Under the pieces are notes generated by a model. That model searched no databases. It saw only the letters and a program-made list of their open reading frames with translations, and was not told where the DNA came from. A stretch of DNA of 64,000 nucleotides from Dillenia suffruticosa (taxonomy: Eukaryota > Streptophyta > Magnoliopsida > Dilleniales > Dilleniaceae): contig JAVTVX010000031.1 in NCBI GenBank assembly GCA_033439265.1, positions 1,287,501 through 1,351,500 on the forward strand, written 5' to 3'. The translations under genes were made by a program, and so were the position numbers. Below are positions 28,736 through 41,000 of the stretch, one piece after another; the stretch's first letter is position 1, and each line of letters begins with the position of its first letter.

Positions 28736-31700
28736 TTTTGTATCAGAGCAATTGTTTCTTGGCTCTACTGAAGGATCAAATGGCATATGGTACTCACAAA
28801 AAATCACTGAGGATCAACTCCAAAAACAAGAAACCAAACTATGAGAATTGGCTAATGAGTCTAAAGATCATCAATTACAAGTGACAAGAAGTCAGAAGGT
28901 ATGTACAAAAAGATAGATGAACAAAACCAAAGGTTAGAAGCTTTTATGCCTAAAACTGGTCAGACAAGAAATTAGTTGGGAAAAATTCACAGAATTGCTA
29001 TGTCAAAGGTTTGAAACAAAAGACTTGCAAGACAAAATTGAAGAATTTAACAAAATGCAACAATATAGTTTTGTGACTGAATATTAAGAAAAATTTGAAA
29101 AATTATAGTCAACAATACTTCAAAAGAATACCAAGTTAACCGAGTTCTATTTCATTTTTAGCTTCATCAATAGATTAAAAGAGGACATCATACATATGCT
29201 AAGATTGATGAAGCTTATAACCCTCTTCCAAGCTTTCAGGATTGCAGCTTCACAAGAGTAATCTTTGGAGTTGGCCAAGAGAGGATGATCTGGAATTCAT
29301 AAGCAATGGAATTCTGGGGAAGTCCAAGTGGGAAACAAGAATCCAAGAGCATTCAATGCTTCCTCCTAATAGATGATCAGCTTAACTCAAGTAGGACAAG
29401 AAAGAGCTAGTTCTGTAAATCACTGGCCCAAACTGTCACCACAAGAAATGTAGTTTAGGAGATACAACAATTTATATTTCAAAAGAGGCAAAAAATTCAC
29501 TTTAGGCCATAAATGTAGATTCAAATATCTTAACTTCATCTTAGTAGCAAAAGGAAGAGAAGAGACTGAAATTATCAATAAAAGAGTCGAATTAGAAAAC
29601 AGATTGCAGACTGAATCGGAAGAAGGTATTCAAGTGTCCTTCTGTACACTCTCAAGTTCCTTGCAAAGGCAAACTATAGCCTTATAAGGAATCTTATGTG
29701 GATCAGGCATTATCATCCTAGTGGACACAGGTAACTCTGGTAGCTTCCTACATAAAAGGGTAGCCACTCAGTTAAAATTTCTTACTGAACCAACAAACAT
29801 ACTCCAAGCAGAGATAACAAATGGAAATAAGATTATCGGTTCTACTAAAGTCAGTAATATAAAATGGATCATTCAAAAATATACTTTCTTTTTTGATATA
29901 AGAGTAATTACTATAGAGAGGTGGGATATGAAACTAGATGCAGATTGAATGTGTAATTACAGTCTAATTATATTCGATTTCAAAAAGTTATAAGTCTTGA
30001 AGAAAGAGTGACATATCTTCTAATGAAGTTGATCTAGGACAAGAACATAAAAAAATTCAAGAAACAACAACTACAAAGCTGTATAACAATAACCATCAAC
30101 TATGAATCCCACTATTCCAAGACACTAGAGGCAATTTTTGTAGTACAATCTGAATTCAAAGAAGTATTATATATACCAACTAATCTTCCACCAAAACGAC
30201 CCCATGATCACTTAAGCCCTCTAAGATCATACTCTCAACCCTTCAAACTCAAGCCTTACAAGTACCCACATTCCCAAAAATCAAAGATTGAGAGACAAGT
30301 ACAGAAAATGCTCCATAATGGCATTATTAGACCCAATATAAGTTCATTTGCCTCTATAGTCCTACTGGTTTAAAAAGAATGATCATGTATTACAATTCTA
30401 TGTAGATTACAGAAAACTAAATCACTTAATCCTTAAAGACATACACAACATTGATGAACTAATGGATATGCTTTATGGCTCTAAAGTCTTCTCCAAGATA
30501 CACTTAAGAGCATGCTAGCATCAAAACAGAGTAAAGCCTTCTGATATGGAAAAAACAACCTTCTAAATATATCATGAACATTTTAATTTCCTAATCATAC
30601 CATTTAAACTAACTAATGCCCCTACTACTTTCTAAGATCTGATAAACCACATCTTTCAAATATATCTAAGAAAATTTGTCCTAATATTCTTTGATGACAT
30701 TATTATTTACAGTCCAGATATTGACACTCATACTCAAAACCTTAGGATAGTCCTGATCTCTTTGCTAAGCTATCCAAATGCACTTTTGCACAAACCTAGG
30801 TTGAGTATTTATGGCATGTGGTCACAAGAGAAAAATGTTAAAATGAACTTACAAAAAACAAAATGCATAGCTTGATGGCCAATTCCAACTTCATTGAGGC
30901 TTTGAGGGGATTCTTAGGATTGACCGGGTACTATATGAAATTTGTAAGGAATTAAGGATTATAGCTAGACCCCTAAATGATCTCCTAAATAAGGACACTT
31001 TGCAATGGAATAAAGAGCCTGAGAAAGCTTTTAATCAACTCAAATTGGCATTGAGTACAGCTCCAGTAATGAGATTGGCTGATTTTTTCAAACATTTTGT
31101 TGTAGAGACTAATATTTACTCTCAAGGTTTGGGAGCAATACCGATAAAAGAAGGTTAGCCCATAGCTTATTTAAATAAGGTTTTGGGATCTAAAAGTAAA
31201 GATCCATCTATTTATGAGAATGAGCTTCTTATAGTGGTAATGGTAGTCACGAAATGGAATCACTATCTGTTAGGCTACCATTTCATAATTAAAACTAATC
31301 ACCAAAATTTAAAAATCTTATAGGAGCCGAAACTTACCAACTCCTTGCAATATAAGTGGTTAGCAAAACTATTGGAGTTGGATTATGAGATCTAATACAA
31401 AAAAAAATGTCAAGAACAAAGTAGCTAATGCCCTTTCATGAGGAGAGCTTCAAGAAGAAGAATGCTCAGAGCCTACCCTCTTAGCAGTTTCTATAGTTCA
31501 GCCTAGATAAATTCTAGATATACTGCAGAGATATGAAGATGATGAAAATTGCTAAAATCTAATAGCTTAACTAACCCTTCAACTAGACTGCAAACCATAG
31601 TTTTAGTACAAAGATAGAATTTTGAAATATAAAAAGAAGATTATAGTAGAAAGTGGTACTCAACTCTGAGAGAAAATAGTACAACAAAAGCATAAATCTG

Positions 31701-31934
31701 CCACTGGAGGACATTCTGGGCAGCAAGGAACATTTCAAAGGGTCAAGACAATATTTTATTAGCCTTTAATCAAGAAAACAGTTAATAAATTGGTGCACAA
31801 TGTGACCTTTGCTAAAGGAATAAGCATGAGAGTGCTCTTATTCGGGATTGTTGTAGCCATTACCAGTCCCAACTCAGGCATGGCCACAAGTAAGTACAGA
31901 TTTTATCAAAAGGTTACCTAATTCTCAAGGCTAT

Positions 31935-33383
31935 TGTTGGTCTCAAAGACAACCAAGAAGGGGGGTTGAATTGGTTGTCTTAAATTTGACTTTTAAAAAA
32001 TCTAACTCTATCTAGATTTAATAATTAAACATATGATCAATCTAATGCAATAATTAAAGGTAAGAGTAAGGAGACAAATCTGTTTTTACAGTGGTTCGGC
32101 CTTATGCCTACATCCACTCTTTCAGCCAAACAAGTCGGGGTCTAGCCACTAGCTAGTTTCCATTATAATCGAATCAATAACATACACTCCAGTTGTTGAC
32201 TTCTGATTTTTATACCATGAAGAATTCTTTGTCCAACAATGGAAGACAAATAAAAAACAATTAAAAGTTTATAGTAAATGTAACATGAGAAAGTGTGACA
32301 GCAGACTTCTCAGAATTGCAGAAGTTCTTCTTGAGTTTTTCTTTTTTGTGCTATGAAGTCTCAGAAAAATAATACTCATTCACCCACTCACATTCTCTGT
32401 TCTCTCTCTCTCTAAAAAACCTACTGATAACTGCTGTATTTGGTAGCAAAGAGACTCAATTAACTGCAATAAAAATTCTCAAAGTTACCCACAACAACTC
32501 CACCAACATCCTGAAAAATAGACTTCAAATGCTCAATGAATAATGATATTTACCAGCAGTAAATATTTTTGTTCTGAAGTTAAATATCCCTCTAAGATAT
32601 TCAAAAATTGTTTTAATTATATCTATATGATAGCTCCTCTAAAAAATTCGAAATCAACTCCAGGAAATCAAACTTACGTTCTGAATTTTTCAGAACAACT
32701 AATCAACTTTACCCATTTATTTCTCCACCAAAATCTCGATAAAATTGTACTATAACAATACATATTTATTGTCCAACTGTAGTAATATAATGTTGAATAA
32801 ATAAACTCATAAGTCTCTGACCTGTAGTGAAATTATCGAGATCCAAATATCAATCGAGAAGTTGATTCAGATCATAAATTTTGCTATAGAAAATGGGTGA
32901 CTAACCAATTTCTAGTTGAATTTTCTCCACTATTCTAATAAGATAATTGTACTGTAATTACTCGAATTTGAAGTTCCATATATTCTCTTTGAAACACAAT
33001 TTTCGGTATTAAAAGTACTTTAGCATATAGGAAGATATGAAGGTCCAAATATGATTAAATGATCACTATTTTTATATTTAGAAAAATTTTCAAATAGTGG
33101 AATATGAAGTGTTCTCATGTTGAGACATTTTTGTGTACATCTAGAATCAATTATAGGTTAAGTGTAGTACCCAAACTACACTTACCTTAATGCTTGAGTC
33201 TTCAACAGATATCATAAAATATTAATTCTATGACCAAATAGGCCTTATTTCTATGATTGATTCTATGACTGGTTTTATCACTTTTCAATTGAATAAAAAA
33301 TTCTGCATACTAAATAAATTGATTAGAACCATATGAGCGATTTTGTTATTATCAAAATTAAGAAAACAACAATTTCCTCAATA
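31935..33383 (-). mobile_element. Solo-LTR-like insertion in the chromovirus integrase
   Basis: 1,449 bp bounded by perfect GCTAT direct repeats (31,930-31,934 and 33,384-33,388), with ends TGTTG...CAATA. Removing it restores the integrase phrase NSQGY-ITILVVIDRLTKF. On the minus strand it contains a GGCCGAACCACTG...AAAAACAG stretch typical of plant LTR 3' parts, matched by GACGGAACCATTATAAAAA in the element at 34,889-36,967. No coding frame. Confidence 0.82.
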
Positions 33384-34405
33384 GCTATATTACAATCTTA
33401 GTAGTTATTGATAGACTTACTAAATTTGGCCTTTTTTTAACTTTGTAACACCCATTCCTGCTACTAAAGTACTTAATTATTTATAAATAATGTCTTCAAA
33501 TTATATGGTCTTCCTAATTCCATCATTTCAGATTGAGACAAGGTTTTTACTACTCTATTTTGATAAGAGTTATTCAAAATTATGGGAACTAAATTGAAGT
33601 TTAGTAGTACATGTCTCCCCCAAACTAATGGACAAAGCGGGAGACTAAATCAATGCCTAAAGTACTATCTAAGATGTATGACATCAGACAAACCTACGTC
33701 TTGGCTAAAATGGCTAAATCTGGTTGAATGGTGATACAACTCCAACTATAATAGCAACATTTAGATGTTTCCTTTTAAGACCTTATATAAATATCAGCAT
33801 AAGTACATTTCTTTAAGCCCTTATGTTAATACCACTACTCTTACTGTTGGAGAATTCATTAGAAATAGAGAAGATATGATTCAGATCTTGACAGATAATT
33901 TATCCAAGACTCATGATAGAGCGAAACTGTATGTAGATCAGAATAAGTCAGATAGAAAGTTCATATTGGAGACATGGTTTATTCGAAAAACCCTATATAT
34001 TGCAATCTATAAAGCTACAAAGACAACTAATGCTGTTTTCCAAGTTCTATGGACATTTTCAGGTGGTAGCAAGAATTGAAAAAGTGGCCTATAAATTGCA
34101 ATTGTCTCAAGGTTAAAAAATTCTTCCAATATTTCATATTTCTCTATTGAAAAAAACTAGACTCTAGTTAATCCACAATGCCCACTGTACCCTTAATTGT
34201 TATCAATAAGCAAGCTCTCATTGAGCCACAAGCAGTACTTAAAAAGCGTATCATTTGGAGAAATAACAAGTCAGTGACTCATATATTAGTCAAATGGGTC
34301 AATCTTAGCTCGGAAGAATCAACTTGGAAGGATCTGGATTTGATTCATGCATTGTCTTTTACCTTTAATCCTTGAGGATAAGGATGTTCTTTGAAGGGGA
34401 AATGT

Positions 34406-34766
34406 TGTAAGAAGTAGCAATTGAAATTTGATTATTAACGACTAGCTCAAAAAGTTGAAAGTTGTTAAATTCAATTAATCAATAAATCAACCAACTTAAG
34501 GTTGTTAAATGAGTCATATCAGTTGGAATTAAAGGAATACATTTACAAAAGGTGTTAAAAAATAAGAATCAACCCAAAATTTTGGTTGTTGAGTTCTTTA
34601 TCTTTATCTATTTTTGCTCTCTTTCTCTCTCTGTAAACCCATGCTCTCACTCTATCTCAATCGACAACTTTCACTCCCATGTTTTCTTCGTACTCTATTT
34701 TTCTTACTATTTTAAATTTAATGGCTATAAGGTTTCATGCTGATTTTCTAGGCTTGGGCTATTACA
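34406..34766 (+). repeat. 3' LTR of the chromovirus
   Basis: 361 bp, starting TGTAAGAAGTAGCAATTG and ending GGGCTATTACA. It matches the 5' LTR with internal deletions. Confidence 0.9.
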
Positions 34767-34888
34767 ATGATTAAGCATACATGCCCAACCCTAAGGCAAG
34801 CCAAAGGTGCCGACACCAACAATCCAAAATAGCCTATAATCTCGATTTGATAAAGGAGAGCTTATTATTTATGATTAAGGTGAGATCT

Positions 34889-36967
34889 TGTTGACTTAGT
34901 AGAGTTTTGATGATGAAAAGTTGAAAGAAAAATAAGTTCTAGAAAATAAAAAAAACAGTTAGAAAATTTAAAAATTTACAGTACAAGTCTACCTGCTTTA
35001 CAAACACATCAATCTGTGTCATTCACACATACATATCGACCTGGTAAATGTTCTTGTCGATCTAAACCAAATGTTTTATATTAAAAATATAAGTCTGAAT
35101 ACTTCAACCCACACAAACGTACATCGACCTATAAGTTGTAGGTGGACCAATATAAAATTACATATCAACCAATTGATTAAGCACATCAACCTAAACATAT
35201 CAAAAATCAACACTAAAAGAAGAAAACACATTATAATATCGATGTCTGCACAAACCTCGTCGAAATAAAACTATAGAAACACTAGCACATCGACCAATTC
35301 ACCTCAATATATCAACCAATTACATTTGTGAACAGTGAAACATCAACCTGCTCTCTACACATATCAACCTATTTTGTAAAAACACATCAACCTGTTTTAC
35401 AACACATCAATCTGAATAGTGTCATATCCATCAATTTCATACATTATGTCGACTAATTCAAAGTCTAAATAGTAACACACAACTTGTTGGTTAGATACAT
35501 CACCCTGATGATACTTGAGTCAGAAACACACACTTCAACATGTTTCTGTTCGTGTTGACCTGGTCAAAACATATAAACCAATTTACTGAGACACGTCGAT
35601 CAATTCAATAAGTGAATAGTGACATATCAACCCTTAATGAGCACATGTCGACCTGTCCATTATATTTTTGAAATAAACACACAACAACACAGTGAAAATC
35701 TTGTCGACCTGCTGAACCTCATCGACCAATTAAATTACTCAGATCCACCAATTAAATATCACACAGTTGTATGTCGATGTATGCCATTTGATTTGTCGAC
35801 CTAATGTGTGACTGCTCATTAAAACACACGTCGACCTATCATCTCATTGTCGACACAACATATAAACATCGACCAATTTATTATCTGAACAATAATAGGT
35901 CGATATCCACAAAATAACCTGTCGACCTACCTCTCACAAAGTCAGAAATATCACACATCGACATGGTTAAAAACTTGACGATTCATTTAAACACATTGAT
36001 AAATTAAACATCGCGTGTCCACCAATTTTATTTGGCACAGTTCCTTGTCGATCCTAAATAATATCTTGTCGACCTGTTTGCATAAAAATGCATTATGAAT
36101 GATTCAAATTCAGGTCGATATCCTTAATAGACTTGTTGACCTGCGTGTGTCAGAAACCAAATCTGGGAAACATTTTTGAACTTAACGAGCATATTCTTTT
36201 TTTGATTTCTGAAATGTTTCCTTTTCTATCAAAACTAACGTTCAAATGCAGTGCAAATAAAGTTTGATTGGCTTATTTAAAATAGACGCCAGTAAAAAAA
36301 ATGAAGATTCAGTGCGAATGAAAGAACAGTTGCAGAAGTTTTAATGACGGAACTTAAATGCCTAACGTTCGAATACAACAACCACCACCAACTCTCAACG
36401 GATCTATTCAATATTTCAATAAATACTGGGAAGCAAAAAATGGAGGGGGTTATGAGACTTACGAGATAGACGAGAGACAATGACACACAACCACTTGAAT
36501 TAAAAGTTCCATTGAATACTGAAAAATCTTATCTCTGTGTACTTGAAAGTTTTTAATTGTATTAAGTGCTTCTCTTAATTTTTCATTCTGTCAAATCTGA
36601 GGAAAGTAAATTTAATTCTTAACTTTCATTTATAGATTAATTCGAGTGTAAAAAGTTAAGGAGTGTGTGACATTGTCTTAAGTCTAGAGAAACCAAAATT
36701 CAGTCTGAGTAAGATTGAATTGTAGTGTTCAGATGTAACACTATATGAAGTTGAGTTTGAACCTATAATCAAGTTTGTAACTAAGTATTTAGTGAAAAAT
36801 TGAGCGAGAGTCTAGGAATAGATGTACGCCGGGTTTGACGGAACCATTATAAAAATTATTTGTGTCTTCTTTATTTGTTTTCATTTACTGTCAAATAGTT
36901 TTAAATTAATAAAAAGTATCAAAAAGTCTATATTGAATATTCACCCCTCCCCTCTAGTTGAATAACA
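34889..36967 (+). mobile_element. Solo-LTR-like element of the same family
   Basis: 2,079 bp, TGTTGACTTAG...TTGAATAACA, flanked by perfect GATCT repeats (34,884-34,888 and 36,968-36,972). It shares the TTTTGATGATGA start region, the GGAACCATTATAAA phrase and the C-rich end (CACCCCTCCCCTC) with the inverted copy at 31,935-33,383. Long interior tracts are rich in TCGACC/GTCGAC. No coding frame. Confidence 0.8.
34980..36140. repeat. Degenerate TCGACC-type short repeats
   Basis: The phrases TCGACCTG, TCGACCAATT and GTCGAC recur every few tens of bases across about 1.1 kb inside the solo-LTR-like element. The CpG sites are often changed to TG or CA (ATCAACC, TTGACC), as expected if they were methylated. 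Confidence 0.8.
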
Positions 36968-36972
36968 GATCT

Positions 36973-38060
36973 CTTTTTTATATGATTGCAACCTTAAAAC
37001 ACATTTCTCTAACCTTATTGTGTCCATTTCTTCAACCAAAGTTCCATGACATACCTAATACAAAACACTATCTTGATTGTTACTAGTTTTGTCAAAATTA
37101 TAACTTGTTAGAGTTAAGAGGGCGAAAAAAAGATACAAGAAGAAAGAGATTGATTTTTAAAGAAATTGAAAAAGGGAGAGTGAACTAAAACTAAGAAGGG
37201 AAGTGAAATTGGGCAAGTAGGAGAGAGAGAGTGTGTGATTTGGTTTAGGGAGAGTATAGATAGGGGTCAAAAAACATTCAAGACAGAGGTGAATGGAAAA
37301 ATATAATGGGAGATTAAATGAAAGGAGAGAGATTGAAATGGAGGACGGGAATGAATTCAAAAGAGAGAGTATGATATGAGTAAGAGATATGAATGGGGTT
37401 TAGAGTGGTAATAAAAAAAAGTGAGTAGAAAAGAGAGAGAGAAATGAAACAATAAGAGAGAGAGAACTAAAATGTAAGGTAGGTACACACCGTCACAAGA
37501 TAAGAAAGAAAGTCACATGGAGAAAAAATCACACAAGTTGACCTACAGTTAATATAATTCGACTAGTATAAGCAACAAGTGAAAAACAATGAAGTAAAAT
37601 GAAATACAAGTCGACTTAGCATATATATGAAGTTGACTTGCATATTTTGTATTTTGTATCACTTATAAAATCATTATAAGAGATCACAAAAAGGATCTTC
37701 TGATCTGAGAATTGAAGTGTTTGAGTGAAACAGTAAAGATAGACAAGCACCTATCAAAACTAGTGGGGAATGTTGAAACATACCGTTAAAGGTTCGACCA
37801 ATACTGTGTAAACCAGTTGGTGATAGTTTTGACTAGCACGTACGAAAACTAGTTGGTATATTATTTTTTAAGAAATAATGGATTCAAAATTTAGATAAAA
37901 TCTGAGAGTGGACATACACCTGTCAAAGCCAGTTGGCACTTTTTCTCTTTGCCCTTTTCAATCTTCTTCAAAACCTAGAAAAGTTAAAAAGTGCAAAAAA
38001 ATAATTTATTCACCTCTTTTAGATTATTCAAATCTAGTTCTTCAAGAGACACAAAGACAG
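36973..38060. other. Intergenic DNA without a recognised gene
   Basis: AT-rich with GAGA-rich stretches at 37,130-37,480. I see no coding frame or element boundary. Confidence 0.4.
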
Positions 38061-41000
38061 AGGGAGGAAGATGGAGAGGAACTGTTCATCAAACCATAGC
38101 CTTTTCCTTAATTCAAATCCTAAGATTCACACTACCATTTTGTTTTCTCTTTTTCAAAAAAGAAAACCTAACAAATTGGTAAGCCTATCATAAACCCTAA
38201 AGGTCCATACACAAAATTTATCTCGTATACATAACAAACAAAACACAAGTGCACACATAAATTAATTCATATATTTTATATTATGTTTATGTAATAAAAA
38301 TGAAAATGCATGGAAAAGGGTTCAATGGTTTTTCTAAATCTGGATCCTCACACAAAAGATCCTAAAAAAATTAACAAAATTCTATCCTTAACTTTAAATC
38401 AATATATAGCTCACTAACTATAAAATCACCATTAGCCTAAACACTAGAAACAAAATAAAACACAAATAAAATGGATAAAACCAAAGTTAAAGCAATAACG
38501 ATATAGTATAACTTCATCTATAAAGTAAACACTCTTGTTCTCTGTGTATAATTAACCCCCATAATAAACAATACATTCGTAGCACAAAAAGTCACATCTT
38601 TGTACTATTATTCAATGTACTAACCAAGTTTTGATTTGATTTCAAGAGAATAACTGAACAAATATTTTTAGATAAGAGAATGGATAGTTTTAGTATTTTA
38701 TTCATGATATTCATCCCAGCATATATATATCATTATTACTTTAATCCTAATTTTAGATTATAACTTAGACTTATATTTGGTATTTTAAAGTTTTATAATT
38801 TTTATAACTCTCTTCTTTCACTTAAAGAAAACTCATCATTTGCTTCTTGATTGCCAACTAGTTATATCTCAATCTTACCAATATAGCCACTAAATTACAA
38901 AAAAGATTGGAAAAGATCACGTCAGGATTAGATGAGTCACTAATCTTGTCTCTCTCTTACTTGCTCTTCCATTTGCTACATATCCATTCTTCATCAGTCT
39001 TGCAACAGTTCTTCTCCCTTTATCTTAGTTTCCTTCGTGCCTTTCTCTCAAGTATATTCAATGGAATCTATCATTTTGATTTGGGACAATTACAAATATA
39101 AAAGCCACCAAACTTTATAAAAAAATATAAAATGTTTCCCTTAACTATGAAAATACTTAAACTTAACCCTTCTATTCATGAATCATTTATTCCTACCATT
39201 AAAAAATTAAAAAATATTAATTTTTTATTTAAAAATTTAGAGCAAAAAATTTCTCTCATTTACTCTCTCCGTCTTCTCCATTCTTCTTGCTTCTACAACC
39301 TGAGACTCTCTCTTCTTAAACTCTCCCTCTCTCAAACACCTCAACCTCTCTCTTTCTTTCTTTCTTTCTCTCTCTAGTAGCAGTGGTGTGAGGTGCCCTA
39401 TCACCTCATCGTCAAATGACGAGACTCATCGCCCATATGAGGTGAACGTCTATCATTCGATGACATCAGTGGCCATAGTTGTGAGCCTTATTGTGTTTTC
39501 TATCATGGTGGCGGCCATAACTGTAATCACCTCTTCTACCTTCTGAAGGTGGAGAGATGCCATCGTGGCAAGTAGTAAACTGCAGTGGCCATATAAAGTT
39601 GGGGCTTAAAGCCCCAACTATTCTTTTAGTTAGGGCTGAGTTAACAGCGTGCATGGGCTACTCAATGAACACCTAAGGGTTGACTTGATAGCCCATATGA
39701 ATGCTGTTATCCTTAGTTAATTTTTTTTAATGAAAAGTTGAAATATATTTCATATTATGATTTTTAAAATTATACATAAATTATAAGCATAATATTTGGA
39801 TTTTGACATCTGAACTCTAAAAATATATTTTTTTAATGAAGCTTAAAAATATTTTATCATGAGTAAAGACTTATAGTAACGATTATTTAGAATTTAGTTT
39901 TCTTTTCTTTGTTGCTTACCAAGGAAAAAGAAAATAATAATTTGAAAATTTGAATGAGATAGGTTTACATACTGTTAATAGAATGTTCAAAGTTTTTTTT
40001 GTCTATAAAAGATAATTGAAAAAATTAATTGCTAAAATTTGATTATTTTAGTAATAATTAGGAAAATACAATATTTTTCTCTTTTTATAATTTCTAAATT
40101 ATCTCAAATCTTTGATTTTGAAATTAGAAATGACTTCTTTAGGCATGTGTGCTTGGAAAGGACTTCATGATTGCCTCCGATTGATTTCTTAGTTAAGAAA
40201 ATTCGTTTAAAAGAAAAGTGACACCTTATATGAATTTTTCAATTTCTTTCTATTATTTCAGTTTATTTCACATCTTTTTTTTTCATTTTTTTAAATTCCA
40301 TTTGAACAATTATTAAATAAAATAATTTGTTACTCCTTTTCAAAATACAAATAAAGATTATATTTCTATTTTCTAAGATTCAAAATTTCTTTTTTCTCAC
40401 CATTTATGACATTATCTTTATAAGAGATTATCAAAAATTTGAATTTGAAATCACAATTACCATATGTAAGTAAGAAAATATAATATATATTGAAGTAAAT
40501 TAAATAAACGTTTGTATTACAACCGCAAAAGGTGGAGAGAAAGAGAAAAATATTACAATTATATCACAAGAAACTTTTTTTCTTAAAAAAATAAAATCAA
40601 AACTCACAATTTTTGTTAAAAATTCGATAAAATAAATAATTTTAAGTCAAATTTTCAAATATTATATATAATTTTACAAAATCAAAATATTAAATATTTT
40701 TCATTTTTTTAAATTTCGGTTAGGGTTGATTTAGTAGTCACGTGGGTTGCAAAGTTAGCCCTTGAGTGCTGACTTAGTAGCCTACCCGTTGAGAGTATAC
40801 TTCGAGTTTTGTCTCACTGCTACCATGATTTCTAGTAACCATGCTACTGTAGTTGCAACTAGATGATAATACAGCCAAACAACCCTTAATCTCCAATGGC
40901 AGTGGGTCATTCCTTATCACTATGGTTACTTCTCTCTACCTTTGATGAGTAGAGAGAGAAAGAGATGTAAAAAGAGAGAAAAGTTGAAGAAATTGAGAGA

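Larger units (their letters stand above)
28291..34766 (+). mobile_element. Ty3/gypsy chromovirus-type LTR retrotransposon, inactivated
   Basis: LTRs at 28,291-28,735 and 34,406-34,766, both TGTAA...TTACA, are flanked by GTGAT (28,286-28,290) and ATGAT (34,767-34,771), a 5-bp target duplication with one mismatch. The primer site TATCAGAGC starts just after the 5' LTR. In order the interior shows: gag (KDLQDKIEEFNKMQQY near 29,020); protease DTGNSGSF (29,724); RT with FFDDIIIYS near 30,690; RNase H (31,000-31,440); integrase, split by an insertion at 31,935-33,383; and a chromodomain-like tail (LVKWVNLSSEESTWKD near 34,290-34,335). A polypurine tract, GAAGGGGAAATG, precedes the 3' LTR. Stops and frameshifts occur throughout, so it is dead. 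The 5' LTR is about 84 bp longer than the 3' one. Confidence 0.92.

Noticed and set aside
34980..36140. CRISPR-like array
   Set aside because: The TCGACC motifs are very short, degenerate and irregularly spaced, and the DNA is a plant nuclear LTR.
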